Positions 6,910 through 15,314 of a stretch of DNA of 64,000 nt are shown one piece after another (the stretch's first letter is position 1; each line of letters begins with the position of its first letter). The position numbers and the translations under genes were made by a program. This DNA comes from an uncultured bacterium. GTDB lineage: Bacteria > Pseudomonadota > Gammaproteobacteria > Burkholderiales > Burkholderiaceae_E. The notes under the pieces are model-generated. The model was not told the DNA's origin, made no database searches, and saw only the letters and a program-made list of their open reading frames with translations. The stretch lies in the NCBI GenBank assembly GCA_903907905.1, contig CAIVPX010000019.1:38908-102907 (forward strand), given 5' to 3'.

Positions 6910-9900
6910 TCAGTCTCCTTTCGAAACAGGCCGGTCGCGCCCGATGGCGCAGGGCTGACGCCGGTCGCGAGCGCGCCGAAGCGCGCGTTCGACCACCGAC
7001 ACCAGCAGATGGGTCTTGTAGGCGTTGTCACCCAGCGGCAGGGCCCCCTGGACCGCTTTTTCGGCGGCGCTGCGAATGAGCGCATCGGTCAGCGACTGCC
7101 CGAGCAGCGCCCGCTCGCTGGCCTGCGCCCGCACCGGCAAGGGGGCGACTGCACCCAGTGCGATGCGAGCCGCGACGACTGTCTCACCCGACCAGTCGAG
7201 CCGCACCGCCGCCGACGCCTCCGCGAAATCACCGGTCCACTGTGCGTATTTTTCGAAGGCCTGCGATGACTCGGCCGAGCGCTGGGGCATCTCGATCCGC
7301 AGCATGATCTCGCCTGCGTCGAGCGTGGTCTGCCCGGCCCAGTGGTAAAAGCGCTCCATGGGGATGCGACGCTCACCGCGCGGACCGATCGCCACCACCT
7401 GAGCATCGAGTGCCACCAGCACGGGCGCCGCATCGGCCACACAGGGTGCGGCACATCGACGCGCACCCAAAATGGCGTGATGGCGACTGTCGCCGGTGAC
7501 CGCGTAACAGGGGCAACTCGCCCCGCCATTCTTGTAGCACGGCACAGCGCTTCGAAAGAACCAGCAGCGCTTTTCCTGGCAAAGATCGCCCGCCAGCGTA
7601 GCCATGTTGCGGATCTGCGGGGTGGCAAGCCGGGGCAGCGCATCGGCCCAGAGGGGAAAGCGCGCCATCAGGCCCGCGTGCGCCTGCATCTCGGCCAGGG
7701 TGGTGGCCGCACCAATCCGCACGAACGCCCCGGGGGAATCGTCAAGCTCGATGCCGCGCAGTTCGGCCAGGCCCGACACATCGAGCAGCGCATCGGCCTG
7801 GTAGACGCCCTGCCGCAAGCCGGGCTGAAGATCGGTCCCCCCCGACAGGATCCGGGTGCGTCGGCCGGGCTGAGCGAGTTGCGCCAACGCATCCGGCACG
7901 CTGTCGGCCCGCAGGTAGGTCGCCGGCTCGACAGCCGTGCGCTTGCGACCCACCGCGCGGCCCAGAGCCTGCATCGCGGGAAACAGGCCCTTGGGATAGA
8001 GGCTTCGAACCGTGGCCACTTCGAGGTTGTAGGGGCGCCGCCAGGACTGTAGCGCGAGCCGTTCGCCGCGGCGCTCCGCCAGTGCCTCGAGCACCATGGC
8101 CGGGGTGATCGGCAGACGATTGAAGCGCACGCCGATCGCGTCGGCAATGGCATTGGCGATCGCCGCAACCGTCGGATTGATCGAGTGCTCGCCACCGGCC
8201 TTGGCGCCCAGCGGCCCGCTGGGATCGAGCGTTTCGATGAAAGCAGTCTCGATGATCGGCGTTTCATCGGCCCGGGGCAGTTTGTAGCTGATCATCGAGG
8301 CATTGACCGGCGCGCCATGGTCGAACACCACCTCTTCGCGCAGCGCCATGCCGATGCCCTGCACGATGCCGCCATGCATCTGTCCCTCGAGGGCCAGCCG
8401 ATTGATGACGCGCCCCACGTCCTGCGCGCTCACCACGCGCAAGACCGTGACATGACCGGTCGCGGGATCGACCTCGACTTCGATGGCCTGCGCCCCGAAG
8501 CCATAGGCGGGCGCATAGTGCCCGTAGCCAGTCTTGGGGTCAGCGCGGGGCAGATCGATGTCATGACGCCCCACCACGCGGATGCCGGGCTCGGCCTCAG
8601 ACAAGGCCTGCAGACTGCACCGCTGACCTTGCGGCCCCGACAACTCGCCGGCGACGAAACGAACCGAGCCGGCGTCAACCGCCCAGCGCTGCGCGCACCG
8701 CCGGATGAGCTCCGCCCGAAACTGCCGTGCAGCCTCGATGGCCGCCGCGCCCGTCACGAAGGTGACGCGCGAGGCCGCGCTGCCCAGATCGGCAGGCGTG
8801 CGATCGGTGTCCATATGGAGCACCGCCACCTGCTCGAGCGCGATCTGCAATTCTTCGGCGACAAATTGCGCGAGCACCGTGTTCTGACCGGTGCCGGCGT
8901 CTGCGGTCTGGGTGCCCACCAGCAGCGAGCCGTCGGCCCGCAGATCGATGGACACCTGCGCGAAGTTGCCCTCCGGGTAGAGCACGCCTACGCTGGGGTT
9001 GATCATGGCCGCAAAACCGATACCGCGCATCGGGATGCGCTGACGCCGTCGTTCGGCCCAGTTGATACGGCGCCCGACCTCTTCAAGACACTGCACCAGT
9101 CCGCAGGTGCCCAGGCGCCAGCCCTGAGGCGTCTCGTCGCCGGCCCGGTTGGCGATCTGAATGCGATAGTCGAGGCGGTCTTTGCCGAGCTTTTCCGCGA
9201 TCTGGTCGATCTGCGTTTCGATAGCCCAGATGATCTGCGGGGCGCCCATGCCCCGGTAGGAGCCGCCCGGCACCTTGTTGGTATAGACGAGCCGGCCATC
9301 GAAGCCGGCAGCGCCCACGCGATAAAGATTGCAGGTGCGCTGACGAACCGCCGAGATATAGGCTGGCCCCATGTGCGTGTAGGCGCCGTTGTCCACCGTG
9401 TACCGGGTATGGCGGGCGAGGATGTTGCCCTCGGCATCGACCGCCGTGCGCACCCGCATCGACTTGGCGTGGTCGGTCTTGCCAGACAGGAATTCCTCGC
9501 GGCGGCTGAGCACCAGCCGCACGGGGCGGCACGCCGCGCGGGCGAGCAGCGCGGCAATCGCTACGGTTTCGGGAGCCTGCGACTTGCCGCCGAACCCCCC
9601 GCCGATGGCCACCGCGCGCACATGGACGCGCTGGGGGTCGAGCGCCATGACGTGAGCCAGTTCCTTGCGTACGAAGAAGGGCGCCTGCGTCGGCGCCCAG
9701 ACCGTGAGGTCACCGCTCGCGGCCTGAAAGTCGGCCACCACCGAATTGGTCTCCATGCACACCGGCACCACCACCCCGTGCTCGAAGACGCCCTCGATCA
9801 CGTGAGCAGCCCGCTCGAACCCGGCTTGATAGCCGCCAAAATCGGCCTCGGTGTGCTGGGCCACATTGGCGGGCAAGCCCTGACGCTGGTGAAGGACCGG

Positions 9901-10326
9901 CGCCTGCGCGGCCAACGAGGCTGGCACATCGAAGGCGGGCGGCAAAAGCGCGTACTCGACCTCGATCAGGGCCAGCGCTCGCTGCGCAAGCTCAGGCGAG
10001 TCGGCGGCCACGGCGGCCACTTCTTCCCCGGCGAATCGCACCCGATCGACCGCCAGCGGGTGGCGATCCGCGAACACGGGACCGAAATTGACGTATTGCC
10101 TCGGGCAGTCCGCGCCGGTGACCACCGCCCGTACGCCCGGGGCTTGCCGTGCCCGATCGGTCTGGATGCGGACGATGCGCGCATGCGGGTGCGGACTGCG
10201 CAGCACGGCGGCGTGCAGCATGCCGTCGAGCACCACATCGCCCGCATACACGGCACGGCCGCTGACCTTGTCCGGCCCCTCGATCAGCGGCACCGACTGC
10301 CCGATGAAACGAAGGGGCGCGTTCAT
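6910..10326 (-). CDS. Molybdenum hydroxylase: Mo-cofactor subunit fused to FAD subunit
   Basis: One 1138-residue frame joins two normally separate subunits of the xanthine dehydrogenase family. Residues 1 to about 760 are the Mo-pterin subunit: start block FIGQSVPLIEGPDKVSGRA, Gly-rich loop AIGGGFGGKSQAPET, GGSYRGMGAPQ, and the catalytic Glu in KAGGEHSINPTVAAIANAI. After a linker of about 40 residues, residues 800-1138 are an FAD-binding (CutM/HcrB-like) subunit with ILSGGTDLQPGLR. This part holds a Cys-rich insert (GDLCQEKRCWFFR, VPCYKNGGASCPCY, ARRCAAPC, about residues 912-962), followed by GDSRHHAILG, as in subunits with an extra [4Fe-4S] cluster (PaoB, HcrB). The ATG overlaps the stop of the [2Fe-2S] subunit gene (ATGA). 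Reaction: hydroxylation of an aldehyde or N-heteroaromatic carbon with water. The order Mo-then-FAD is the reverse of eukaryotic xanthine dehydrogenase. Confidence 0.93.
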   Translation of the reverse strand: MNAPLRFIGQSVPLIEGPDKVSGRAVYAGDVVLDGMLHAAVLRSPHPHARIVRIQTDRARQAPGVRAVVTGADCPRQYVNFGPVFADRHPLAVDRVRFAGEEVAAVAADSPELAQRALALIEVEYALLPPAFDVPASLAAQAPVLHQRQGLPANVAQHTEADFGGYQAGFERAAHVIEGVFEHGVVVPVCMETNSVVADFQAASGDLTVWAPTQAPFFVRKELAHVMALDPQRVHVRAVAIGGGFGGKSQAPETVAIAALLARAACRPVRLVLSRREEFLSGKTDHAKSMRVRTAVDAEGNILARHTRYTVDNGAYTHMGPAYISAVRQRTCNLYRVGAAGFDGRLVYTNKVPGGSYRGMGAPQIIWAIETQIDQIAEKLGKDRLDYRIQIANRAGDETPQGWRLGTCGLVQCLEEVGRRINWAERRRQRIPMRGIGFAAMINPSVGVLYPEGNFAQVSIDLRADGSLLVGTQTADAGTGQNTVLAQFVAEELQIALEQVAVLHMDTDRTPADLGSAASRVTFVTGAAAIEAARQFRAELIRRCAQRWAVDAGSVRFVAGELSGPQGQRCSLQALSEAEPGIRVVGRHDIDLPRADPKTGYGHYAPAYGFGAQAIEVEVDPATGHVTVLRVVSAQDVGRVINRLALEGQMHGGIVQGIGMALREEVVFDHGAPVNASMISYKLPRADETPIIETAFIETLDPSGPLGAKAGGEHSINPTVAAIANAIADAIGVRFNRLPITPAMVLEALAERRGERLALQSWRRPYNLEVATVRSLYPKGLFPAMQALGRAVGRKRTAVEPATYLRADSVPDALAQLAQPGRRTRILSGGTDLQPGLRQGVYQADALLDVSGLAELRGIELDDSPGAFVRIGAATTLAEMQAHAGLMARFPLWADALPRLATPQIRNMATLAGDLCQEKRCWFFRSAVPCYKNGGASCPCYAVTGDSRHHAILGARRCAAPCVADAAPVLVALDAQVVAIGPRGERRIPMERFYHWAGQTTLDAGEIMLRIEMPQRSAESSQAFEKYAQWTGDFAEASAAVRLDWSGETVVAARIALGAVAPLPVRAQASERALLGQSLTDALIRSAAEKAVQGALPLGDNAYKTHLLVSVVERALRRARDRRQPCAIGRDRPVSKGD

Positions 10327-10805
10327 GCCGAGGCCCCTGCGCCGGCGATGGACTTCAGCGCGCCCAGCGCTGCCTCGATCAGCTTGACATAGCCACTGCA
10401 GCGGCAAACGTGTCCCTGCAGGGCCAGTTTGAGTTCGGCTTCGCTGGGCACCGCCTTGCGCTCGGCCAGCGCCATCAGCGTCATGACAATGCCCGGTGTG
10501 CAAAAACCGCACTGGAACGCGCCCCGTTCGACGAGCGCACGCTGGATCGGGTGCAAGCCGCCGGAGTCGGTCCCGACGCCCTCGATGGTTCGAATGTCGC
10601 GCCCGGCACAGCGCCCGACCGGTACGAGGCAGGCGCAAACGGGCTGCCCGTCGAGCAGCACCGTGCAGGCCCCGCATTCGCCGGCTGCGCAGCCGATCTT
10701 GGTGCCGCGAAGGCCCAACTCGTCGCGCAGGACCGACACGAGCGCCCGCTCCCCGCTGGCCTCAACCGGGCAGAGATGGCCGTTGATCCTCAGTTGCATG
10801 TCCAT
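10323..10805 (-). CDS. Molybdenum hydroxylase [2Fe-2S] subunit
   Basis: A 160-residue small subunit carrying two [2Fe-2S] clusters. The N-terminal plant-ferredoxin cluster reads GCAAGECGACTVLLDGQPVCAC. The C-terminal helical cluster reads QCGFCTPGIVM and GHVCRCSGY. Both sets of four cysteines are complete. I place the start at the ATG at 10805 (MDMQLRING), which gives the usual family length; an upstream frame to 10853 adds sixteen residues of no family character. It is the first gene of the minus-strand operon and overlaps the fused Mo/FAD subunit gene by four bases, so the enzyme should assemble as a dimer of a short FeS chain and a long fused chain. Confidence 0.95.
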   Translation of the reverse strand: MDMQLRINGHLCPVEASGERALVSVLRDELGLRGTKIGCAAGECGACTVLLDGQPVCACLVPVGRCAGRDIRTIEGVGTDSGGLHPIQRALVERGAFQCGFCTPGIVMTLMALAERKAVPSEAELKLALQGHVCRCSGYVKLIEAALGALKSIAGAGASA

Positions 10806-10858
10806 TTCTTCACCGATATTCTTCGTTGCGGATCCTCGGCCGACAAGCGACATAAATT

Positions 10859-10888
10859 CAGGCCTAGCCCCAAACCCCGCTTGGCCTG
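10859..10888. promoter_or_regulatory. Inverted repeat in the divergent intergenic region
   Basis: The 98-base space between the FeS subunit gene (minus) and the LysR-type gene (plus) holds a perfect 6-base inverted repeat, CAGGCC and GGCCTG, with 18 bases between the arms. A LysR-type regulator usually controls its divergent neighbour from such a space. I could not find a convincing T-N11-A core or strong -35/-10 pair, so this is only a candidate operator. Confidence 0.22.
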
Positions 10889-10903
10889 CAGGAAAACGCT
10901 CCC

Positions 10904-11860
10904 TTGGAACGCAAGCGACTCCCGCCCCTCAAGGCGCTGCGCGCCTTCGAACTGACCGCGCGACTTGGCAGCTTCGTCAAGGCCGCCGACATGCTGTCGG
11001 TCACCCCTGCCGCCGTCAGCCATCAGGTCAAGATTCTCGAGGAGTACACCGGGCACCTGCTGTTCGAGCGACTGCCCAACGGGCTCGCGCTCACGCCCAA
11101 GGGGCAGGCCTTGCTGCCCGGCACCGTCGCGGGCTTCGAGAGCCTGGAAAACGCCATCGCCCTGATCCGAAAGCCGCGCCTGAAGTCACAGGAAGTGCTG
11201 GTGGTGAGCGCCCTCCCCTCCTTCGCCCAGGAATGGCTCATGCCACGTCTGGTCGATTTCCGCGAGCGTTACCCGGAAATCGACGTGCTGGTCCAGACCG
11301 AATACCGGATGGTCGACCTGGAGGGCGAAGAGGTCGACGTCGCCATCCGCTTTGGTCGCGCCGGCTTTGCCCCCACGCTCAAGGCGGACCTGCTGGCGCA
11401 GGAAACGGTGACCCCGGTATGCAGTCCGGCCCTGCTGACCCGAGCCGCCGGCACCTACCGCCGCGCCGAACTCGCCAGCTTCACGCTGCTCAATTCGTCG
11501 GTCCGCATGGTGCACGAGCCCTGGATGTCCTGGGACCTCTGGCTCGAGGAAGCCGGCCTTCAGGCCGACGACCTCGATACGGGTATGTCCTTCAGCGATC
11601 CGCTCCTCATTCTTCGCTCGGCCGTAGCCGGCCGGGGCATGATGCTCGGACGAAGCATGCTGGTGCAGGATCATCTCCGGGCAGGCCGTCTGATCGCGCC
11701 CTTTGCCGACTGGATCAAGCCGATTCAGTCCTCCTATTTCGTCGTGACCAGTTCGCGCAAGGCCCACCTCGACCGGGTCGCCGCCTTTCGCGACTGGCTC
11801 CTCAACCAGGCGCCGCGTATCAGCGACCCCTCCTGCATGCCGCAGACCCTGCCGGCATGA
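10904..11860 (+). CDS. LysR-family transcriptional regulator (GcvA-like)
   Basis: A 318-residue regulator. The N-terminal winged helix-turn-helix (about residues 8-68) reads LKALRAFELTARLGSFVKAA and then TPAAVSHQVKILEE. The effector domain has the GcvA-type blocks FAQEWLMPRLVDF, RYPEIDVLVQ, VDVAIRFGR and GRGMMLGRSML. The start is a TTG at 10904 with GGAAAA about 7 bases upstream; no ATG gives a complete HTH. It is divergent from the molybdenum hydroxylase operon and followed after 27 bases by the amidohydrolase/Liv cluster, so it could control either or both. Its inducer is unknown. Confidence 0.95.
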   Translation: MERKRLPPLKALRAFELTARLGSFVKAADMLSVTPAAVSHQVKILEEYTGHLLFERLPNGLALTPKGQALLPGTVAGFESLENAIALIRKPRLKSQEVLVVSALPSFAQEWLMPRLVDFRERYPEIDVLVQTEYRMVDLEGEEVDVAIRFGRAGFAPTLKADLLAQETVTPVCSPALLTRAAGTYRRAELASFTLLNSSVRMVHEPWMSWDLWLEEAGLQADDLDTGMSFSDPLLILRSAVAGRGMMLGRSMLVQDHLRAGRLIAPFADWIKPIQSSYFVVTSSRKAHLDRVAAFRDWLLNQAPRISDPSCMPQTLPA

Positions 11861-11887
11861 CCCCGTCACTCTGAGAAAGGACGCTTC

Positions 11888-13156
11888 ATGGCTGCGCAGT
11901 CCGAGACCCGGGCCCCCACCCTGTTCACCCACGCCGACCTGCTCGATGCGCAGGCCGGTACCCTCTTGCCCAACCGCTTCGTGCTGGTCGAGGGCGACAC
12001 GATCACCCAGGTGAGCGACGGGCCGATCGCGCGCCCGGATGCCCGGGTCATCGATGCGCGGGGCAAGGTCCTGATGCCCGGCCTCATCGACTGCCATGTG
12101 CACGGACTGGCGTCCATGCTCAACCTCGGGCGCATGGCGTCGCTGCCCAATGTACTGGCAGTGCTGCGCGCTGTTCCCATTCTGAAGGGCATGCTCGCGC
12201 GCGGCTTCACCTCGGTGCGCGACGCAGGCGGGGCCGACTGGTCGCTGGCCGAGGCCACCCGGACCGGCACCATCGCGGGGCCGCGGATCTTTCCGTCGGG
12301 CAAGGCGCTCTCGCAGACCGGCGGGCATGGCGACATGCGCGAGCGCAACGACATCATCGAGCCCTGCGCCTGCACGCCCAAGGTGGGGGCCATCGCACGG
12401 GTGGTCGACGGCGTCGACAACATCAGGCGGGCCGTTCGAGAAGAAATCCAGAAAGGCGCCACGCAGATCAAGATCATGGCCTCGGGCGGCGTCGCGTCAC
12501 CCAATGACCCCATCCACTTTCTCGGCTACAGCGAGGACGAGATTCGCGCGGCCGTCGAGGAGGCCGGCAACGCCGGCACCTACGTCATGGCGCACGCCTA
12601 CACGCCGCGGGCCATCATCCGGGCCGTGCGCTGCGGCGTTCGCACCATCGAACACGGCAATCTGGTCGATGATGAAGCGGCTACGGTCATGGCCGAGCAT
12701 GGCGCAATCGCCGTCCCCACCCTGGCTACCTACGAGGCCCTTGCCACCGAGGGCGCGGCCTTGGGTTTTCCGCCCGAATCGGTGGCCAAGATCGAAGCGG
12801 TCCGGGGCCAGGGCCTGAAATCGCTCGAAATTTGGGCGCGCGCGGGCGTGCGCATGGCCTTCGGCACCGACCTGCTGGGCGAGTCCCAGCGCCTGCAGGG
12901 GCAGGAGTTTCGCCTGAGGGCGGGCGTTCTGGGCGCCGCCGAGGCGATCCGCGCGGCTACCGTGCACGCGGCTTTCACACTCAATATGAGCGGGCGGCTT
13001 GGGGTCATCGCACCGGGGGCGATTGCCGACCTGCTGCTGGTTGAGGGAAACCCCCTACAGAACATCGGCGTGCTCACCGGCCAGGGCGAGTCGCTCGCGC
13101 TTATCATGACGGCCGGACAGATTCGCAAAGACCCCTCAACCGGAGACCTCGCATGA
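11888..13156 (+). CDS. Metal-dependent amidohydrolase (prolidase / imidazolonepropionase-like)
   Basis: A 422-residue cytoplasmic hydrolase of the amidohydrolase superfamily with a binuclear-type metal site: HxH in PGLIDCHVHG, the bridging Lys in IKIMASGG, His in YVMAHAYT, His in RTIEHGNL and Asp in MAFGTDLLGE. These are the residues of the Xaa-Pro dipeptidase/imidazolonepropionase/carboxypeptidase Sgx9260 group, which cleave cyclic or peptide-like amide bonds. The ATG follows AGAAAGGA. The stop overlaps the start of the Liv-type binding protein gene (ATGA), so enzyme and importer are made together; the imported compound is probably an amide, lactam or N-acylated acid that this enzyme opens. 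Confidence 0.93.
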   Translation: MAAQSETRAPTLFTHADLLDAQAGTLLPNRFVLVEGDTITQVSDGPIARPDARVIDARGKVLMPGLIDCHVHGLASMLNLGRMASLPNVLAVLRAVPILKGMLARGFTSVRDAGGADWSLAEATRTGTIAGPRIFPSGKALSQTGGHGDMRERNDIIEPCACTPKVGAIARVVDGVDNIRRAVREEIQKGATQIKIMASGGVASPNDPIHFLGYSEDEIRAAVEEAGNAGTYVMAHAYTPRAIIRAVRCGVRTIEHGNLVDDEAATVMAEHGAIAVPTLATYEALATEGAALGFPPESVAKIEAVRGQGLKSLEIWARAGVRMAFGTDLLGESQRLQGQEFRLRAGVLGAAEAIRAATVHAAFTLNMSGRLGVIAPGAIADLLLVEGNPLQNIGVLTGQGESLALIMTAGQIRKDPSTGDLA

Positions 13157-14391
13157 CGACCACCCGTAGACACCTGCTTCTGGCCCCCGCTGCGGCCGCG
13201 CTGGCCGCTGCCGCGCCCCAGGTCCTGGCGCAAGGCGCCGGCGCAAGCTTTCGGATCGGTGCGCTCAATCCGGTCACGGGCGCGGGCAGCCCCTACGGCC
13301 CCGGCATGCAGAAAGCCATCGTGATGGCGGTGGAAGAGATCAATGCTGCGGGCGGCGCGGGCGGGCGCAAGCTCGAAGTGTTCGCCGAAGACACCCAGAC
13401 CAAGCCCGAGGCAGCCGTGCTCGCGGCCAAGAAACTCATCGACGTCAACAAGGTTCAAGCGGTGCTGGGGACCTGGTCCTCGGGCGTCACGCTGGCCGTC
13501 ATGCCGCTCACCGATGAGGCCAATCTCATCCAGATGAACGTGTCGGGCGCGCCCGCGATTTCCACACTCGACAAGAAAGACCTGGTCTGGCGTTTCCAGG
13601 CCACCAACGATCGCTTCGGTGCAGCCTTCGCCGAAATCGCCACCAAACGCGGCTACAAGCGCCCGGCAACCATGGCCTTCAACAACGCATCGGGGATCGG
13701 CAACACCGAGGGCTTCCGCAAGGCCTGGGAAAAGCGCGGCGGCAAAGTCGTGGCCAACGTGGTCTACGAACCGAACCGGCCCAGTTATCGCAGCGAACTT
13801 CAGAAAGTTCTGGCAGAAAAGCCGGACGTCATCGTCACGGGCTCCTATCTGCCCGACACCACCATCCTGCTGCGCGAGTGGTTCCAGAGTGGCGAAAAAA
13901 CCGCCTGGATCATCCCCGGCTGGGCGGCCAATCCCGACCTGGTGAAGGCGCTGGGCGCCGAGGTCTGCGAGGGCATCATCTCGGTCGATACGGTATCGTC
14001 CGAAAACAGCGCCGCCTTCAAACACTTCGACGCGATGTACACCCGGGCGATGGGCCGCTCTGCCCTCACCAATGTCTACGCGCCGATGGCCTACGACATG
14101 GGCATTTCGCTGGCGCTGGCCATGGAGGCGGCAGGCCCTGGGGCCTCCATTACGCAGATCAACGCCAAGATCCGCGAGGTATCCAATCCCGCGGGCGTGG
14201 CGGTTGCGACCTTCGCCGAGGGCAAGGCCAAACTCGCGGCCGGTCAGAAGATCAACTACGAAGGCGCGTCCAGCAAGCTCGACTTCGATCAGTTCGGTGA
14301 TGTCTCGCCCGACTTTGGCGTCTACATCGTCGAAAAAGGGCAATTGGTCAGGCGCGACGTCGTGTCCATTCCGGCCGACTATCGCCCCTGA
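13153..14391 (+). CDS. Branched-chain amino acid-type ABC substrate-binding protein
   Basis: A 412-residue periplasmic binding protein of the LivJ/Peripla_BP_6 class. The N-terminus MTTTRRHLLLAPAAAALAAA ends in LAQ and is a twin-arginine-like signal. Family blocks are FRIGALNPVTGAGSPYG, INAAGGAGGRKLEV and AVLGTWSSGVTLAV. It is translationally coupled to the amidohydrolase gene upstream and leads the LivHMGF genes. Binding proteins of this class in Burkholderiales take aromatic acids, amides and urea as well as amino acids, so the name should not be read as substrate evidence. Confidence 0.94.
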   Translation: MTTTRRHLLLAPAAAALAAAAPQVLAQGAGASFRIGALNPVTGAGSPYGPGMQKAIVMAVEEINAAGGAGGRKLEVFAEDTQTKPEAAVLAAKKLIDVNKVQAVLGTWSSGVTLAVMPLTDEANLIQMNVSGAPAISTLDKKDLVWRFQATNDRFGAAFAEIATKRGYKRPATMAFNNASGIGNTEGFRKAWEKRGGKVVANVVYEPNRPSYRSELQKVLAEKPDVIVTGSYLPDTTILLREWFQSGEKTAWIIPGWAANPDLVKALGAEVCEGIISVDTVSSENSAAFKHFDAMYTRAMGRSALTNVYAPMAYDMGISLALAMEAAGPGASITQINAKIREVSNPAGVAVATFAEGKAKLAAGQKINYEGASSKLDFDQFGDVSPDFGVYIVEKGQLVRRDVVSIPADYRP

Positions 14392-14414
14392 ACCCGATTG
14401 CACTTGCTGCCCCC

Positions 14415-15314
14415 GTGCCCCTGGCCAGCCTGCTAAATCTGGTCATCAACGGCCTGGTTGAGGGCGCGGTCATCGCCCTGCCCGCGCTCGCCCTCACCCT
14501 TGTGATGTCGATCTCGCGCTTTCCTCAGGCGGCCACCGGCGACCTGCTCACCTTGGGCGCCTATGTCGCGGTAGCGACCCAGGCGCTGGCCATCGGATGG
14601 GGCTGGCAAGCCAGTGTCGTCAGCATGGGACTGGCGCTGGTCGTCGCCTCGCTGGCCTGCGCACTGGCCTCGGTGCTGGCCTGGCGTTGGGTGTTCAGCA
14701 GACTGACCCGGTCTGCAATGGTCGCGAGCCTGCTTGCCTCCATCGGACTGGCCTTCCTGATCCGCAGCCTGATCACGCTGGTCGCCGGTCACGACCAGCG
14801 CACCTTTTCGCTGCCGCTGGTCCGGGCCTGGAATTTCGACGGCATCCGCGTACTGCCCAGTGATCTGGTCATAGGCGCCGTGGCCGCCGGATTGCTGCTG
14901 CTGGTGTTCGTGTGGCTGCGCTATTCCCGCAGTGGCCGTTTGTTGAGGGCGCTTGCCGACAACCCCGAACTGGCAAGGCTGTCAGGCATTCGAACCCGGA
15001 CGCTGATGTGGCGCCTGTGGGCGCTGGCAGGCGCCCTGGCCGGTGCGGGGGGCGTCTTGCTGGGTGTCAAATCGGTGGTCATGCCCGACATGGGGTGGGA
15101 GTTGCTGCTGCCCGCCTTCGCCGCGATGATTCTGGGTGGAATCGGCAGCCCGGCGGGCGCCGTCGCGGGTGCCCTGCTGATGGGAGTCGGCCAGGAGTTG
15201 TCGGTGGCCTGGGTCGGTCCCAGCTACAAGATCGTCGTGTCCTTCCTGGTGCTGTTGGCGGTGCTGCTGGTGCGCCCTGGCGGGCTGCTCGGGCGGGTCG
15301 AATCGGTGCGCTGA
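14415..15314 (+). CDS. Branched-chain amino acid-type ABC permease (LivH-like)
   Basis: A 299-residue polytopic inner-membrane permease of the LivH class, with blocks LNLVINGLVEGAVIALPALA at the start, LLRALADNPELARLSGI, and AAMILGGIGSPAGAVAGALL near the end. The start appears to be GTG at 14415, 23 bases after the binding-protein stop, without a good Shine-Dalgarno sequence. The stop TGA shares its last base with the ATG of the LivM-like gene (TGATG). Confidence 0.93.
   Translation: MPLASLLNLVINGLVEGAVIALPALALTLVMSISRFPQAATGDLLTLGAYVAVATQALAIGWGWQASVVSMGLALVVASLACALASVLAWRWVFSRLTRSAMVASLLASIGLAFLIRSLITLVAGHDQRTFSLPLVRAWNFDGIRVLPSDLVIGAVAAGLLLLVFVWLRYSRSGRLLRALADNPELARLSGIRTRTLMWRLWALAGALAGAGGVLLGVKSVVMPDMGWELLLPAFAAMILGGIGSPAGAVAGALLMGVGQELSVAWVGPSYKIVVSFLVLLAVLLVRPGGLLGRVESVR

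Noticed and set aside
8185..10392. 735-codon open frame on the plus strand opposite the Mo/FAD subunit gene
   Set aside because: The minus-strand frame has all family motifs; the plus frame has none, is rich in Arg/His/Gly and arises from GC-biased third positions.
12730..14403. 557-codon minus-strand open frame opposite the amidohydrolase and Liv binding protein
   Set aside because: No family character; the plus strand carries clear metal motifs and a signal peptide.
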